DNA of 64,000 nt from an uncultured Pseudohongiella sp. (lineage in GTDB: Bacteria; Pseudomonadota; Gammaproteobacteria; Pseudomonadales; Pseudohongiellaceae). The position numbers and the translations under genes are program-made. Of the stretch, positions 9,981 through 18,712 are shown piece by piece. The DNA lies in assembly GCA_951812965.1 (NCBI GenBank), contig OX638341.1:1160438-1224437 (forward strand). Direction: 5' to 3'. A model generated the notes under the pieces. It was not told the origin of the DNA, searched no databases, and saw nothing but the letters and a program-made list of their open reading frames with translations. Every line of letters begins with the position of its first letter. The first letter of the stretch is position 1.

Positions 9981-11174
9981 ATGATTTTGCGCGAAGCATA
10001 CCAGGTCGTAACCAGCCACCTGTCCAACTTTGATAGCGTGGCCTTGCTTGGCCCGAGGCAGGTAGGAAAGACGACTCTGGCCCGGGAGATTGTCGCCCGG
10101 CACAATGGCCCATCGCGTTATCTCGACCTGGAAAACCCCCGTGACCGCCGCTTGCTGGCAGACCCCATGGCGTGGTTTTCGGCCCACCCGGAACATCTGA
10201 TCGTCCTCGATGAGGTGCAGAGAACACCGGAAATTTTCGCTGTGCTCAGAGTTCAAATCGACGAGCGGCGCAGAATGGGCGGCAGGGGAGGAAAGTTTCT
10301 CATGCTCGGCTCGGCGTCCATGGAATTGCTGCGTCAATCCTCGGAAAGCCTCGCGGGTCGCATCAGCTTTGTCGAGTTGGGCGGATTCAATGCGCGCGAA
10401 GTTCAGGCGGAGCGCGCCGATAGCCCCGCCTTCGCCGCACGAACGCTCGACAAGCTCTGGTTGCGTGGTGGCTTTCCCCCGGCGTTTCTGCGCGACGGCG
10501 AATCCGAGAGTCTGCAATGGCGCGAGGACTTCATCAGAACCTATCTCGAACGCGACCTGCCCCAGTTTGGTTTGCGCGTCGCCGAGGATAATCTGGAAAG
10601 ATTCTGGCGCATGTTGGCAAACGACCAGGGCGAACTGTTCAACGCGGCCCGCTATGCCAGGTCGCTTGGGGTCAGCGCGCCGTCGGTCGTCCGCTACCTC
10701 GACATTCTGGAGAAATTGCTCCTGCTGCGTGTGCTGCGGCCATGGCATTCAAACTCGGGCAAACGGCTGGTAAAGTCTCCGCGTTGTTTCATCCGCGACA
10801 GCGGACTCGTTCACGCCCTGCTCAATCTCGGCGCCTCCGACGACGTGCGCGGTCACGGCGTGGCCGGCAAGAGTTGGGAAGGCTTCGTCATCGAGAATCT
10901 GCTCGCCGCCGCCCCGACCCGCGCCATGCCCTGGTTTTATCGCAGCGGTGCGGGAGCGGAAGCCGATCTGGTGCTGGAGTTTTCACCAGGCCGTTGCTGG
11001 GCATTCGAGATCAAGCTGAGTACCGCGCCGAAGGTTGACCGCGGTTTCCATTTCGCCGCCGACGATATCAAGGCCGAACGCCGCATTCTCGTGTATCCGG
11101 GCGACGAGCGCTTCCCGCTGCCCGGCGGAATTGAGGCGATGTCCCTGCCGCTGGCCATGAACGAGTTGAATTGA
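9981..11174 (+). CDS. AAA_14 / DUF4143 family ATPase
   Basis: A 397-residue protein. The N-terminal AAA_14 domain carries Walker A LLGPRQVGKTTLAREI (about residues 23-38) and Walker B LIVLDEVQR (about 73-81), followed by a sensor-like LMLGSAS. The C-terminal half is the DUF4143 region, with a winged-helix-like ARSLGVSAPSVVRYLDIL and a nuclease-like end (GAGAEADLVLEF then CWAFEIKLS). This E-x-K pattern resembles a PD-(D/E)XK core. Such proteins are common singletons in bacteria and archaea, often near mobile or toxin genes; their function is not settled. It stands alone here with its own promoter. Confidence 0.9.
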   Translation: MILREAYQVVTSHLSNFDSVALLGPRQVGKTTLAREIVARHNGPSRYLDLENPRDRRLLADPMAWFSAHPEHLIVLDEVQRTPEIFAVLRVQIDERRRMGGRGGKFLMLGSASMELLRQSSESLAGRISFVELGGFNAREVQAERADSPAFAARTLDKLWLRGGFPPAFLRDGESESLQWREDFIRTYLERDLPQFGLRVAEDNLERFWRMLANDQGELFNAARYARSLGVSAPSVVRYLDILEKLLLLRVLRPWHSNSGKRLVKSPRCFIRDSGLVHALLNLGASDDVRGHGVAGKSWEGFVIENLLAAAPTRAMPWFYRSGAGAEADLVLEFSPGRCWAFEIKLSTAPKVDRGFHFAADDIKAERRILVYPGDERFPLPGGIEAMSLPLAMNELN

Positions 11175-11204
11175 GTGGCGTCCGGGAGATTCTGCGACTC
11201 GATT

Positions 11205-12383
11205 TCAGCCCAATAGCGATTCTCGCTGATAAAGGCGCACACAGACCCAGGTGAGGATCGCTCCGACGGCGAGCGTACTCAAGGCCGAAACGGCAACGTG
11301 CAAGCCGTTTACAGGTTCGTTGCTTATCATGTCGACGAGGATCAGGTGCTGGCTCAGCACCGGTACGAACATGTATTCAAACCTCGGCTGCAGCGTCAGG
11401 ATGCTGACGATCAGAATGGGAAGCGTCGGCACCAGCACCAGGATGCCCAGCCAGGTCTGCGCTTCCTTGAAGCTTTTCGTAAACAACGCAAAAAGCGTCA
11501 TCCACGCGGCGCCCGTCGGAATGAAAGGGCAAAGCAAAAGGAATGTGGCGAAAACCACGTTCAACGAAAAGTTCGGCGTCATGCCCAGTTGCTCGAGTGG
11601 AACGAGTTTCAGCGATACAAAGACCGAAATCAGGCTAAGCGATAAAGCAAGCGACATGAACAAACAGGTTGCCGCCATCTTGCCAAGTATCAGGTGAGTC
11701 CGCGATGCCGGCAGCGACAGCAACGGCTCGAGCGAGCCGCGCTCGCGCTCTCCCGCCGTTGCGTCGATCGTGAGAGACATACCGCCCATAAGCAAGGCGA
11801 AGAGCAGGATGTAACTCATCATGCCCAACACGATTGCGGCGCGTCCGCTGGGTGTCGAGACGTCGATGTCATCGATGTTCAGCGGCCGCAATGTCATTGG
11901 ATTTACGCCGCGCGCAGAAAGCCGAACCGTGGCAAGAGTCTGGTTGTAGCCGTACAGTGCATCGCGGACACGGCCCACCTCGGAGTTTCCCGCGGTATTG
12001 GATTGGTCCGAATAGAGTTCGACGGTCGCGGGAATCATGTCGGCGAGTTGCGCTCCGAAGTCGTCGGGGATCAGCAGCACCGCGTCCCGATTGCCTGCCT
12101 CGACCGCTTCCGCCGCCGCGGTCGCGTCGGCGGGGCCTTCTACGATTTCAATGTTGCGGCTTTCGAGATAGCGCATCAGATTCGGAGCGCGCTCGGCGCC
12201 TATGACCGGCAGCGTGACCGATTGATCGTCGCTATCCGAAACGCGTTCGATCTGAAAGCCGATAAGAAACAAGATCAGCGCCGGCATCATGAACGCCATG
12301 AGCAGCGCCACGGTCAGCGAACGGCGGTCACGAAAGTTATCGACGATTTCCTTCACGAAAACGACGAGGAAGGCGCGCATCAT
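11205..12383 (-). CDS. ABC-2 type permease, NatB-like
   Basis: A 392-residue membrane protein: one N-terminal TM (about residues 25-43), a long extracytoplasmic domain (about 45-180), then five TM segments to the C-terminus. The block GERERGSLEPLLSLPASRTHLILGK is the coupling helix of ABC-2 permeases, shown here only as a family marker. Architecture and size match NatB, the sodium-export permease, and related exporters. Its ATG overlaps the stop of the ATPase gene upstream (ATGA). Substrate specificity is inferred from family resemblance only. Confidence 0.85.
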   Translation of the reverse strand: MMRAFLVVFVKEIVDNFRDRRSLTVALLMAFMMPALILFLIGFQIERVSDSDDQSVTLPVIGAERAPNLMRYLESRNIEIVEGPADATAAAEAVEAGNRDAVLLIPDDFGAQLADMIPATVELYSDQSNTAGNSEVGRVRDALYGYNQTLATVRLSARGVNPMTLRPLNIDDIDVSTPSGRAAIVLGMMSYILLFALLMGGMSLTIDATAGERERGSLEPLLSLPASRTHLILGKMAATCLFMSLALSLSLISVFVSLKLVPLEQLGMTPNFSLNVVFATFLLLCPFIPTGAAWMTLFALFTKSFKEAQTWLGILVLVPTLPILIVSILTLQPRFEYMFVPVLSQHLILVDMISNEPVNGLHVAVSALSTLAVGAILTWVCVRLYQRESLLG

Positions 12384-13108
12384 TCGGTTTCCACCATCTC
12401 AAGCGCGGCGACAAAGGCGTCTTCGAGATTTTCGCGGCAGGTGCGTTCGCGAATGCCATCGGCCGAGTCGTGAATCGCGACTTTGCCTTTCGCGATGATG
12501 CAGATTTCGTCGCACAATGCGGCGACTTCCTGCATGACGTGACTCGAAAACAGTATGCAACGTCCGTCCGCTTTCAACTTTTCCAACAGCTCGCGCAAGC
12601 CGCGCGTTGCCATGACGTCGAGACCGTTGGTCGGTTCGTCGAGAACCAGATTTTGCGGATCGTGCACGAGCGCACGCCCGAGCGCGACTTTCGTAACTTG
12701 GCCGTGCGAGAATTCACCGGCGCGGCGGTTGGCGAAATCGCTGATCCCCAACACCTGGACGATTTCCTCAACCTTGTCATCGATTACGTCCTTGGCGAGA
12801 CCGCAAAGGCGGGCGTAATAGGCAATGTTCTCGCGCGCTGTGAGGCGCGGATACAGGCCAGAACCATGTGGCAGCGAACCGATTTTTCGCCGCGCCGAGA
12901 GACTGTCGGTCACGACATCCGCGCCGTCAACTGTCGCCGTTCCGAGATCGGGTTTCAACAGGGTGCACAGTACGCGCATTGTCGTTGACTTTCCGGCGCC
13001 GTTCGGTCCGAGCAATCCCGTTATCTTGCCGTCCGGGGCATCGAAGCTTACGCCGCGGACGGCATGGACCTCACCGAAGGACTTGTGAATTCCTTCTACC
13101 CGGATCAC
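12380..13108 (-). CDS. ABC transporter ATP-binding protein, NatA-like
   Basis: A 242-residue ATPase with Walker A LLGPNGAGKSTTM, Walker B LVLDEPTNGLD and the NatA/CcmA-type layout. The signature motif reads FSHGQ instead of the usual LSGGQ or FSGGM, an unusual substitution at the nucleotide sandwich. I place the start at the GTG at 13108, whose GTGA overlaps the stop of the upstream hydrolase gene; an ATG at 13165 would add 19 residues inside that gene. It is coupled by 4-bp overlaps to both neighbours. Confidence 0.88.
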   Translation of the reverse strand: MIRVEGIHKSFGEVHAVRGVSFDAPDGKITGLLGPNGAGKSTTMRVLCTLLKPDLGTATVDGADVVTDSLSARRKIGSLPHGSGLYPRLTARENIAYYARLCGLAKDVIDDKVEEIVQVLGISDFANRRAGEFSHGQVTKVALGRALVHDPQNLVLDEPTNGLDVMATRGLRELLEKLKADGRCILFSSHVMQEVAALCDEICIIAKGKVAIHDSADGIRERTCRENLEDAFVAALEMVETE

Positions 13109-14556
13109 GGAGTCGGCCCCGAGAAGTCGACGAAGAAAGGCATTACGAAACTGCGCTCCATGCATTGCGTATCGAGCGACGACAGATCGGCCGCGTCGAT
13201 AAAATCGGCGACGATTTCAGGTACGCAGCCGACGTATATCTGCCCGTGGCCCTGGTGCTCGCCGATCAGGTGAGTCGCGTTTTCCATTTCCGCCATGGCG
13301 AGCGTGGCCCAGGCCGGCGGCGTGATCGGGTCGGCCGTTCCCGAAAGCAGCAGTACCGGAAGCTCCGTTGCCAGCGGCGCCTTGAATTCGTCATCTATCA
13401 GCCCGACTGGCCAGATTGAACAGATCGCCTCGAGCGCCTCGAGTTGAAGCGGCCCCATGTAACTGGCGTGCAGCAAATCGTAATCGATCGTCGCGGAGTC
13501 ATAGAACGGTACGTCCTCTGTGCACACGACACTGTTGTGCATGCCGAGCGACAAGCTGTCCATGAGCGAGATCGAGGTCATCAGGTATTGCGCCGCGAGT
13601 GGGGCATAGCGCTGTTCGCCCGCTTCGTGCACGAGCAGCGGGATCAGCGCGATAGAGTTCGGACTGTAGGCCAGCAGACGAATTGCGGTCGCAAATTCAT
13701 TGCGTCCGAAAGTCAGCGCCTCGGGCCGGCCGTGGTTGGGGTGTGGAACCTCGATTTCGACGGGCGCATCGGTCAGCGTCCGGACTACGCGCTGGAAAGT
13801 CTTGTCGATTTCCGGGAAGCGTTCGCCGCATTCCGCGTCCTCGATACACCGCCCCAGAATGCTTTCGACAGCTCTCTGACTTTCCGTTGCGATTTCAGGA
13901 CCGAGCGCTTTTTGCGGCGCCGCGACGCCATCGAGAATTACCGTGCGGGTCGATTCCGGATATTGCCTGGCAAAGTGCTGAGCGACACGCGATCCGTAGG
14001 AAACGCCGTACAGATTAAGTCGTGTGTAACCAAGCGCTTCGCGTACGGCTTCGAGATCCTGCACCGCGACGCTCGTCGTGAAGAAGCGAGGATCGTGCGG
14101 TAATTGATCGAGGCACGTCCGCGTGAATTCAATCGTTAACTCGATCGAATACTGCCCTTCGACGATGTTGTCATCCATCTCGCAATCCATCGTCGCCGAC
14201 TGTCCGGTGCCGCGTTGATCGACGAGCAGGATGTCGCGGTCGCGCCGCACGCGTTCGAAAGCAGCCGCACTGGCCGTGTAGAACTGAACGGCGCCCTGGC
14301 CGGGGCCGCCGGTTAGAGGCACCAATGGATCGGCCTCGGGAGAAAGGTTGAGCGCCGGCACGACGGCAATCCTCAACTCGATTTCTCCGACCACCTCACC
14401 GAAAGGGTCGAGTGGCCGCGCAAGCGTCGCGCAGCGAGCCTGCATGCTTGGCATGCCTGGGCCGGCGCTGATTCGGCAGTCCTCCAACTCGACGGGTTGC
14501 GCGGCCGCGAAAGTCGAAAAAAGCAGTGCAAGCAATGGCAAGGCACATCGGATCAT
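13105..14556 (-). CDS. Secreted alpha/beta hydrolase (proline-iminopeptidase/TAP-like)
   Basis: A 483-residue protein. The ATG at 14556 gives a clear signal peptide (MIRCALPLLALLFSTFAAAQ); the open frame upstream overlaps the DUF885 gene and is not coding. The nucleophile elbow is GVSYGS, the oxyanion side is LTGGPGQGAV, the acid lies in LLSGTADPITPP and the histidine in HQGHG near the C-terminus. This fits periplasmic tripeptidyl aminopeptidase-like serine hydrolases. DQRGTGQS, also typical, precedes the elbow. It is co-oriented with the DUF885 gene and overlaps natA, so peptide processing and the exporter may be co-expressed. Confidence 0.85.
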   Translation of the reverse strand: MIRCALPLLALLFSTFAAAQPVELEDCRISAGPGMPSMQARCATLARPLDPFGEVVGEIELRIAVVPALNLSPEADPLVPLTGGPGQGAVQFYTASAAAFERVRRDRDILLVDQRGTGQSATMDCEMDDNIVEGQYSIELTIEFTRTCLDQLPHDPRFFTTSVAVQDLEAVREALGYTRLNLYGVSYGSRVAQHFARQYPESTRTVILDGVAAPQKALGPEIATESQRAVESILGRCIEDAECGERFPEIDKTFQRVVRTLTDAPVEIEVPHPNHGRPEALTFGRNEFATAIRLLAYSPNSIALIPLLVHEAGEQRYAPLAAQYLMTSISLMDSLSLGMHNSVVCTEDVPFYDSATIDYDLLHASYMGPLQLEALEAICSIWPVGLIDDEFKAPLATELPVLLLSGTADPITPPAWATLAMAEMENATHLIGEHQGHGQIYVGCVPEIVADFIDAADLSSLDTQCMERSFVMPFFVDFSGPTP

Positions 14557-14659
14557 GTTCAGTCCTGCTGCATCGAAATGGCGCCATGTTGGTCGAATTG
14601 ACACGACTGGTAAAGTTCCCTGCAGTATGACCAGGAGGTTGGCGCCCGATCCTGAATAG

Positions 14660-16417
14660 TTACCGGGATTCGATCCAGGCGTCGATCTTGGCTTCGAGCA
14701 AGCTGAGCGGCAAGGCGCCGTCCATGAGTACCTGGGTGTGGAACTCGCGAACGTCAAACCTGTCCCCCAATTCGGTTTCCGCGCGAGTGCGCAGTTCCCT
14801 GATCTTGAGTTCGCCGATCTTGTAGGCCAGCGCCTGGGAAGGAATAGCGATATAGCGTTCGGCTTCGCTCACCGCGCTTGCCTCGCCAGAGGCGGAATTT
14901 TCGAACATGTAGGCGAGCACGTCTTCCCGGGTCCATCCCATCGAATGCAGTCCGGTGTCGACCACCAGGCGAATCGCGCGCCACAATTCCGCATTGAGCG
15001 CACCGAAATACTGGTACGGGTCGGTGTAAAGGCCGAGTTCCTTGCCGAGTGATTCGGCATAAAGCCCCCAGCCTTCGACAAATGCAGTGTAGCCGCCGAA
15101 GCGCCTGACGCTCGGCAAATCCTCAAGTTCGCGTTGGAGGGAAATCTGGTAATGATGCCCCGGAATCGCCTCGTGCAGGAACAGCGACTCCATTTCCCAC
15201 TGGGGACGTGAACCTACGTCATAAGTGTTGGCGAAAAACACACCGGGCCTGGAACCGTCGGGAGTTCCCGACTGATACGAACCATCGGCCGCGGACGCTT
15301 CGCGGAAAGCTTCCACCGCCCGCACTTCAAACTCCGACCGCGGGAAAGTTTCGAACAGATTCGCCGCCAGGCTTTGCACGTGATCGGACATGGCCCGGTA
15401 GCCTTCGATAAGTTGCTCGGGTTCGTCGTAATAGAAACTCGGTTCGGTCTTCAGATATTCGAAGAACTCATTGAGTTCACCGTCGAATTCGACTTCTTCC
15501 ATGACCTGGCGCATTTCACCGTGAATGGACTCTACTTCCCGCAGGCCGATTTCATGGATTTCGGCGGGCGTCAGATCGGTTGTGGTCGTATGCCTGACCA
15601 GGGTCGCGTACCAGTCCTCTCCTCGCGGCAACTCAGATAGTCCGACACTCGTTCTCGTTCGCGGCAGATAGTCTTCGCGAATGAAGTCATGCAGTCTTCG
15701 ATAGGCGGGGCGCAACTGGTCTGCGTAAGCCCGGGCAAAATCTTCCGCCAGTTGCCCGCGCACGTCATTGGGCATGTCTTCGGGAAAATTCTCGATAGGT
15801 CCGTAAAATACGCTTTCCGGAAAATCCCGGTCGAGGGCGGCTAGCTGGTCGACCACACGCTCCATGAGCACTCGCGGCTGCGTCACGTTCCGGTCCAGGC
15901 CCACCCGCATGTTTGCGATGGCCTGATCGTTCAGCGCTACGAAATCGTCGATGCGCGACAGAAAGTCGCGATAGTCCTGTTCGTTCGCGAAAGGATGGCC
16001 GCTCGTGCCGCTGCCGAGTTGGGCGAACTGATTGGCAAAGGAATAGAACTGATTGATAGAGAGCAGATGCTCCGGAAATTCGCCGATCTCCAGATTGTTC
16101 TCCAGCGAGAGCTTGAAGGACTCCCAGGTGAGCCGGTCCTGGCGGCCGAGTTGCTCTGGATCGATGGCCTCGATCCGTTCGAGATAATCGCGATATAGCG
16201 CCGCCGAGGCGGCGCGGTGATCGGGCCCGAGATAGTTCGCCAGTCGGTCGTTATAGCGCCTGTCGCCAAGGAACGTGGCCTGCAAGGGGTTCAGTTCGAG
16301 CGAGGCCTCGAAGTACGCCTCGACTGTCGAACGCAGTTCGGCGGAATCGGACTCGGCTGCCTGTCCCGGAGAAAAACAGCAAGCCCAGGCCAGGCATGCA
16401 ATGGCAAATCGTTTCAT
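14660..16417 (-). CDS. DUF885 family secreted protein (probable zinc-dependent peptidase)
   Basis: A 585-residue protein with a signal peptide (MKRFAIACLAWACCFSPGQA). The DUF885 core motif is LFLHEAIPGHHYQIS, with the HEAxPGHH zinc-site pattern, followed by FVEGWGLYAESLGKELG, which supplies the expected downstream glutamate. Length matches the family (about 580-600). DUF885 proteins are thought to be M3/M32-like metallopeptidases; activity is inferred. It is the first gene of a minus-strand group with the alpha/beta hydrolase and NatAB-like exporter, separated from the hydrolase by about 100 bp. Confidence 0.88.
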   Translation of the reverse strand: MKRFAIACLAWACCFSPGQAAESDSAELRSTVEAYFEASLELNPLQATFLGDRRYNDRLANYLGPDHRAASAALYRDYLERIEAIDPEQLGRQDRLTWESFKLSLENNLEIGEFPEHLLSINQFYSFANQFAQLGSGTSGHPFANEQDYRDFLSRIDDFVALNDQAIANMRVGLDRNVTQPRVLMERVVDQLAALDRDFPESVFYGPIENFPEDMPNDVRGQLAEDFARAYADQLRPAYRRLHDFIREDYLPRTRTSVGLSELPRGEDWYATLVRHTTTTDLTPAEIHEIGLREVESIHGEMRQVMEEVEFDGELNEFFEYLKTEPSFYYDEPEQLIEGYRAMSDHVQSLAANLFETFPRSEFEVRAVEAFREASAADGSYQSGTPDGSRPGVFFANTYDVGSRPQWEMESLFLHEAIPGHHYQISLQRELEDLPSVRRFGGYTAFVEGWGLYAESLGKELGLYTDPYQYFGALNAELWRAIRLVVDTGLHSMGWTREDVLAYMFENSASGEASAVSEAERYIAIPSQALAYKIGELKIRELRTRAETELGDRFDVREFHTQVLMDGALPLSLLEAKIDAWIESR

Positions 16418-16664
16418 TATTCTGTTTCCATTGGGAGGCCCTCATGATCTGCATGGGGCGGTCGATTTCAAAAGGGGCTCCAAGGTTATGCCGGTACCCG
16501 GCCAAAGTCCAATCAATCATCGAATCGAACCGGGGCGGCGCCGATTACTGAATAATGACATGGCCATGAACTTTCGGTAGGCTGAAACATTGGGCAAAGC
16601 AATAGGTCAAGAACAGGCGCCGCCGGTACCGAAGCCGTCGGAATTGCCTGCAATCCAAGTCTCT
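16418..16664. other. Intergenic region between divergent genes
   Basis: This 247-bp gap separates the minus-strand DUF885 gene from the plus-strand Tat-exported binding protein. It must hold both promoters. I see no convincing consensus boxes, repeats or small gene. An in-frame TTG at 16590 would extend the binding protein by 25 residues, but that would move the Tat motif away from the N-terminus. Confidence 0.5.
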
Positions 16665-17951
16665 ATGAAAGCGTTCACCAGACGCAAATTCCTGTACTCG
16701 ACCCTTCTGGGCGGCCTGGCTTCGCCCTGGCTCGGCCGAGGCCCGGCCATTGCCCAGGAAGCCGCGGCGGGAATCTATGAAGGCGTGTCGGGCGACGAAA
16801 TCGTGCTCGGCACTTCAGCCGCGTTTTCCGGGCCATCCCGCGGATTGGGCATTGAACTCTATCGCGGCGCACAGGCCTGGTTTGCGCAAGTCAATGAACA
16901 GGGCGGAATTCGCGGGCGGCGCATCACGCTGAAACTGTACGACGACGGCTATCAGCCCGTTCCTTCGGTTCAGAATACGATGGAACTACTGCTTCGCGAC
17001 CAGGTATTCGCCCTGTTCGGCTATGTCGGCACGCCGACCGTCACGCGGGTTCTGCCCATCCTCAAGAAGTTTCAGGAAGAGAACGTGTACATGTTCTTTC
17101 CGTTCACGGGCGCGCAGCCGCAACGCGAGCCTCCGTACGGGGAATTCGCCTTCAATCTGCGTGCTTCCTACCGCGAGGAAACCGCGGGACTGGTCGAGAA
17201 TTTTCTCGGCATCGGCCGCCGGCGCATCGCCGTCTTCTATCAGGCTGATGCTTACGGGCGCAGTGGCTGGGCCGGCGTTCGCGAGGCGCTCGGCGCGCAC
17301 GGGGAGCAAATTGTGGGCGAGGCAACCTACTCGCGCGGCGCGCAATTTTCAGGCGCCATGCGCGAGCAGGTGGAAATACTAGGTAGAGCGAATCCCGACG
17401 CCGTAATCTGCATCGGCGCTTATGGCGCCTGCGCGGCGTTTCTCCGCGACGCGATCGATCTGGGACTTGAGGTTCCGATCGCCAATCTTTCCTTCGTCGG
17501 CAGCGAAAACCTTTTGCAACTCATTACCGACAGCGTCGGTAACAGCGAACGCTATTCGCGCTATCTCGTAAACTCGCAGGTGGTTCCGAGTTACGAAGAC
17601 GAGTCGATTCCGGTCGTAAGGGAATACGGAGAACTCATGCAGCGCTATAACCCGAAGGTTCCGGAGCCCCTGTTTCAGCCGGACTACGTGCCTTTCGAGA
17701 AAAGCTTCGTAAGTCTGGAAGGATTCGTAAACGCCAGGATCATGGCCGAAATTCTTGATCGTCTCGGCGATTCACCCACCCGCTCCCGATTGGAGGAGGC
17801 CGTGTTTTCGGTCAGCGACTTCGATCTTGGCATCGGCGAACCCGTCTCGTTTTCCGAGCAACGCCGGCAGGGCATGCAAGGGCTTTATTACACGGTCGTG
17901 GATCAGGGCAGATTCGTTCCACTCGACGATTGGCAATCAAGGTTCGGCTAA
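16665..17951 (+). CDS. Tat-exported periplasmic substrate-binding protein (Peripla_BP_6 type)
   Basis: A 428-residue protein. The ATG at 16665 places a Tat motif (FTRRKFLYS) at residues 4-12 followed by a hydrophobic stretch and AIAQEA, a likely cleavage site. The mature part has the fold of branched-chain amino acid and amide receptors: EIVLGTSAAFSGPSRGLGIE, a sugar-binding-like LKLYDDGYQP, and RRIAVFYQADAYGRSG. No ABC permease or ATPase follows; instead a membrane sensor gene begins 1 bp after the stop. The likely role is ligand capture for sensing, with direct transport less likely. Confidence 0.85.
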   Translation: MKAFTRRKFLYSTLLGGLASPWLGRGPAIAQEAAAGIYEGVSGDEIVLGTSAAFSGPSRGLGIELYRGAQAWFAQVNEQGGIRGRRITLKLYDDGYQPVPSVQNTMELLLRDQVFALFGYVGTPTVTRVLPILKKFQEENVYMFFPFTGAQPQREPPYGEFAFNLRASYREETAGLVENFLGIGRRRIAVFYQADAYGRSGWAGVREALGAHGEQIVGEATYSRGAQFSGAMREQVEILGRANPDAVICIGAYGACAAFLRDAIDLGLEVPIANLSFVGSENLLQLITDSVGNSERYSRYLVNSQVVPSYEDESIPVVREYGELMQRYNPKVPEPLFQPDYVPFEKSFVSLEGFVNARIMAEILDRLGDSPTRSRLEEAVFSVSDFDLGIGEPVSFSEQRRQGMQGLYYTVVDQGRFVPLDDWQSRFG

Positions 17952-17952
17952 C

Positions 17953-18702
17953 ATGAACATGAACGTACAAAAACTGTTTCGCAGACCTCTTTTCGGAATA
18001 TTTCTGCTGTTCGGGATCATCGCGGTTTCCACTTCCTGGGTGTGTATCGCTACAGTAGATTCACAGCTTTCCGAGGAGTATGAATCCAACAGCAGGGGCA
18101 TTGCGCAGACCATCGCCGACGCGAGCGTGGATATCATCCTCAATCGCGACCTTTCGGCATTGCAGTCGCTGATCGATCAGTTCCTGGAGATCCAGGGCAT
18201 CAGCTACATCTACATCGTCAACGAAGAGGGCGAATTTCTCGCACATACCTTCGTGCCCGGCATACCGGAGGTGATTCTCGCCTCGGACCCGGCGAACACC
18301 GAATCGGTGGAGCGGCAGTTGTCCGGCGCCGACAGCTATGTCGAAGTCGGCAGCCCGATTCTTGCCGGCGTCGCCGGAACCGTTCATATCGGCATGGACA
18401 AGTCCGTCATCACACTGAAAATCCAGCAAGCGGTCGGCCGCCAGATGTACCTCATTTCATCGATTTTCCTGGTTGGCATCATCGCGGCCATATTGCTCAT
18501 GAACCTTGCGGCCAAGCCGGTTGAAAATCTGCTCGCCTACGCCGTGGAACTCGCCCGGGCGGAACAGGAGGGGGAGTCGGTCAAGAGCGCGCTGCTGGAA
18601 CGCGACGACGAGGCAGGGCAACTCGCACGGCTGTTTCTCTATTTCTCCAGGGTGGCCGATCCAGAGAAAACCGGGACGGGCGCCTATCCGAAACCGTCCT
18701 AG
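17953..18702 (+). CDS. Membrane sensor with periplasmic domain and HAMP-like tail, no output domain
   Basis: A 249-residue protein: TM1 (about residues 13-35), a periplasmic domain (about 36-165) with a Cache/dCACHE-like ISYIYIVNEEGEFLAHTF, TM2 (about 180-198) and a HAMP-like helix pair (AKPVENLLAYAVELA, ERDDEAGQLARLFLYF). The chain stops there: no histidine kinase, cyclase or methyl-accepting domain follows. It lies 1 bp after the binding-protein gene and 10 bp before an MFS transporter, so the three are an operon. It might relay ligand binding to a partner kinase encoded elsewhere, or modulate the transporter. Confidence 0.75.
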   Translation: MNMNVQKLFRRPLFGIFLLFGIIAVSTSWVCIATVDSQLSEEYESNSRGIAQTIADASVDIILNRDLSALQSLIDQFLEIQGISYIYIVNEEGEFLAHTFVPGIPEVILASDPANTESVERQLSGADSYVEVGSPILAGVAGTVHIGMDKSVITLKIQQAVGRQMYLISSIFLVGIIAAILLMNLAAKPVENLLAYAVELARAEQEGESVKSALLERDDEAGQLARLFLYFSRVADPEKTGTGAYPKPS

Positions 18703-18712
18703 GCGCAAGGGC

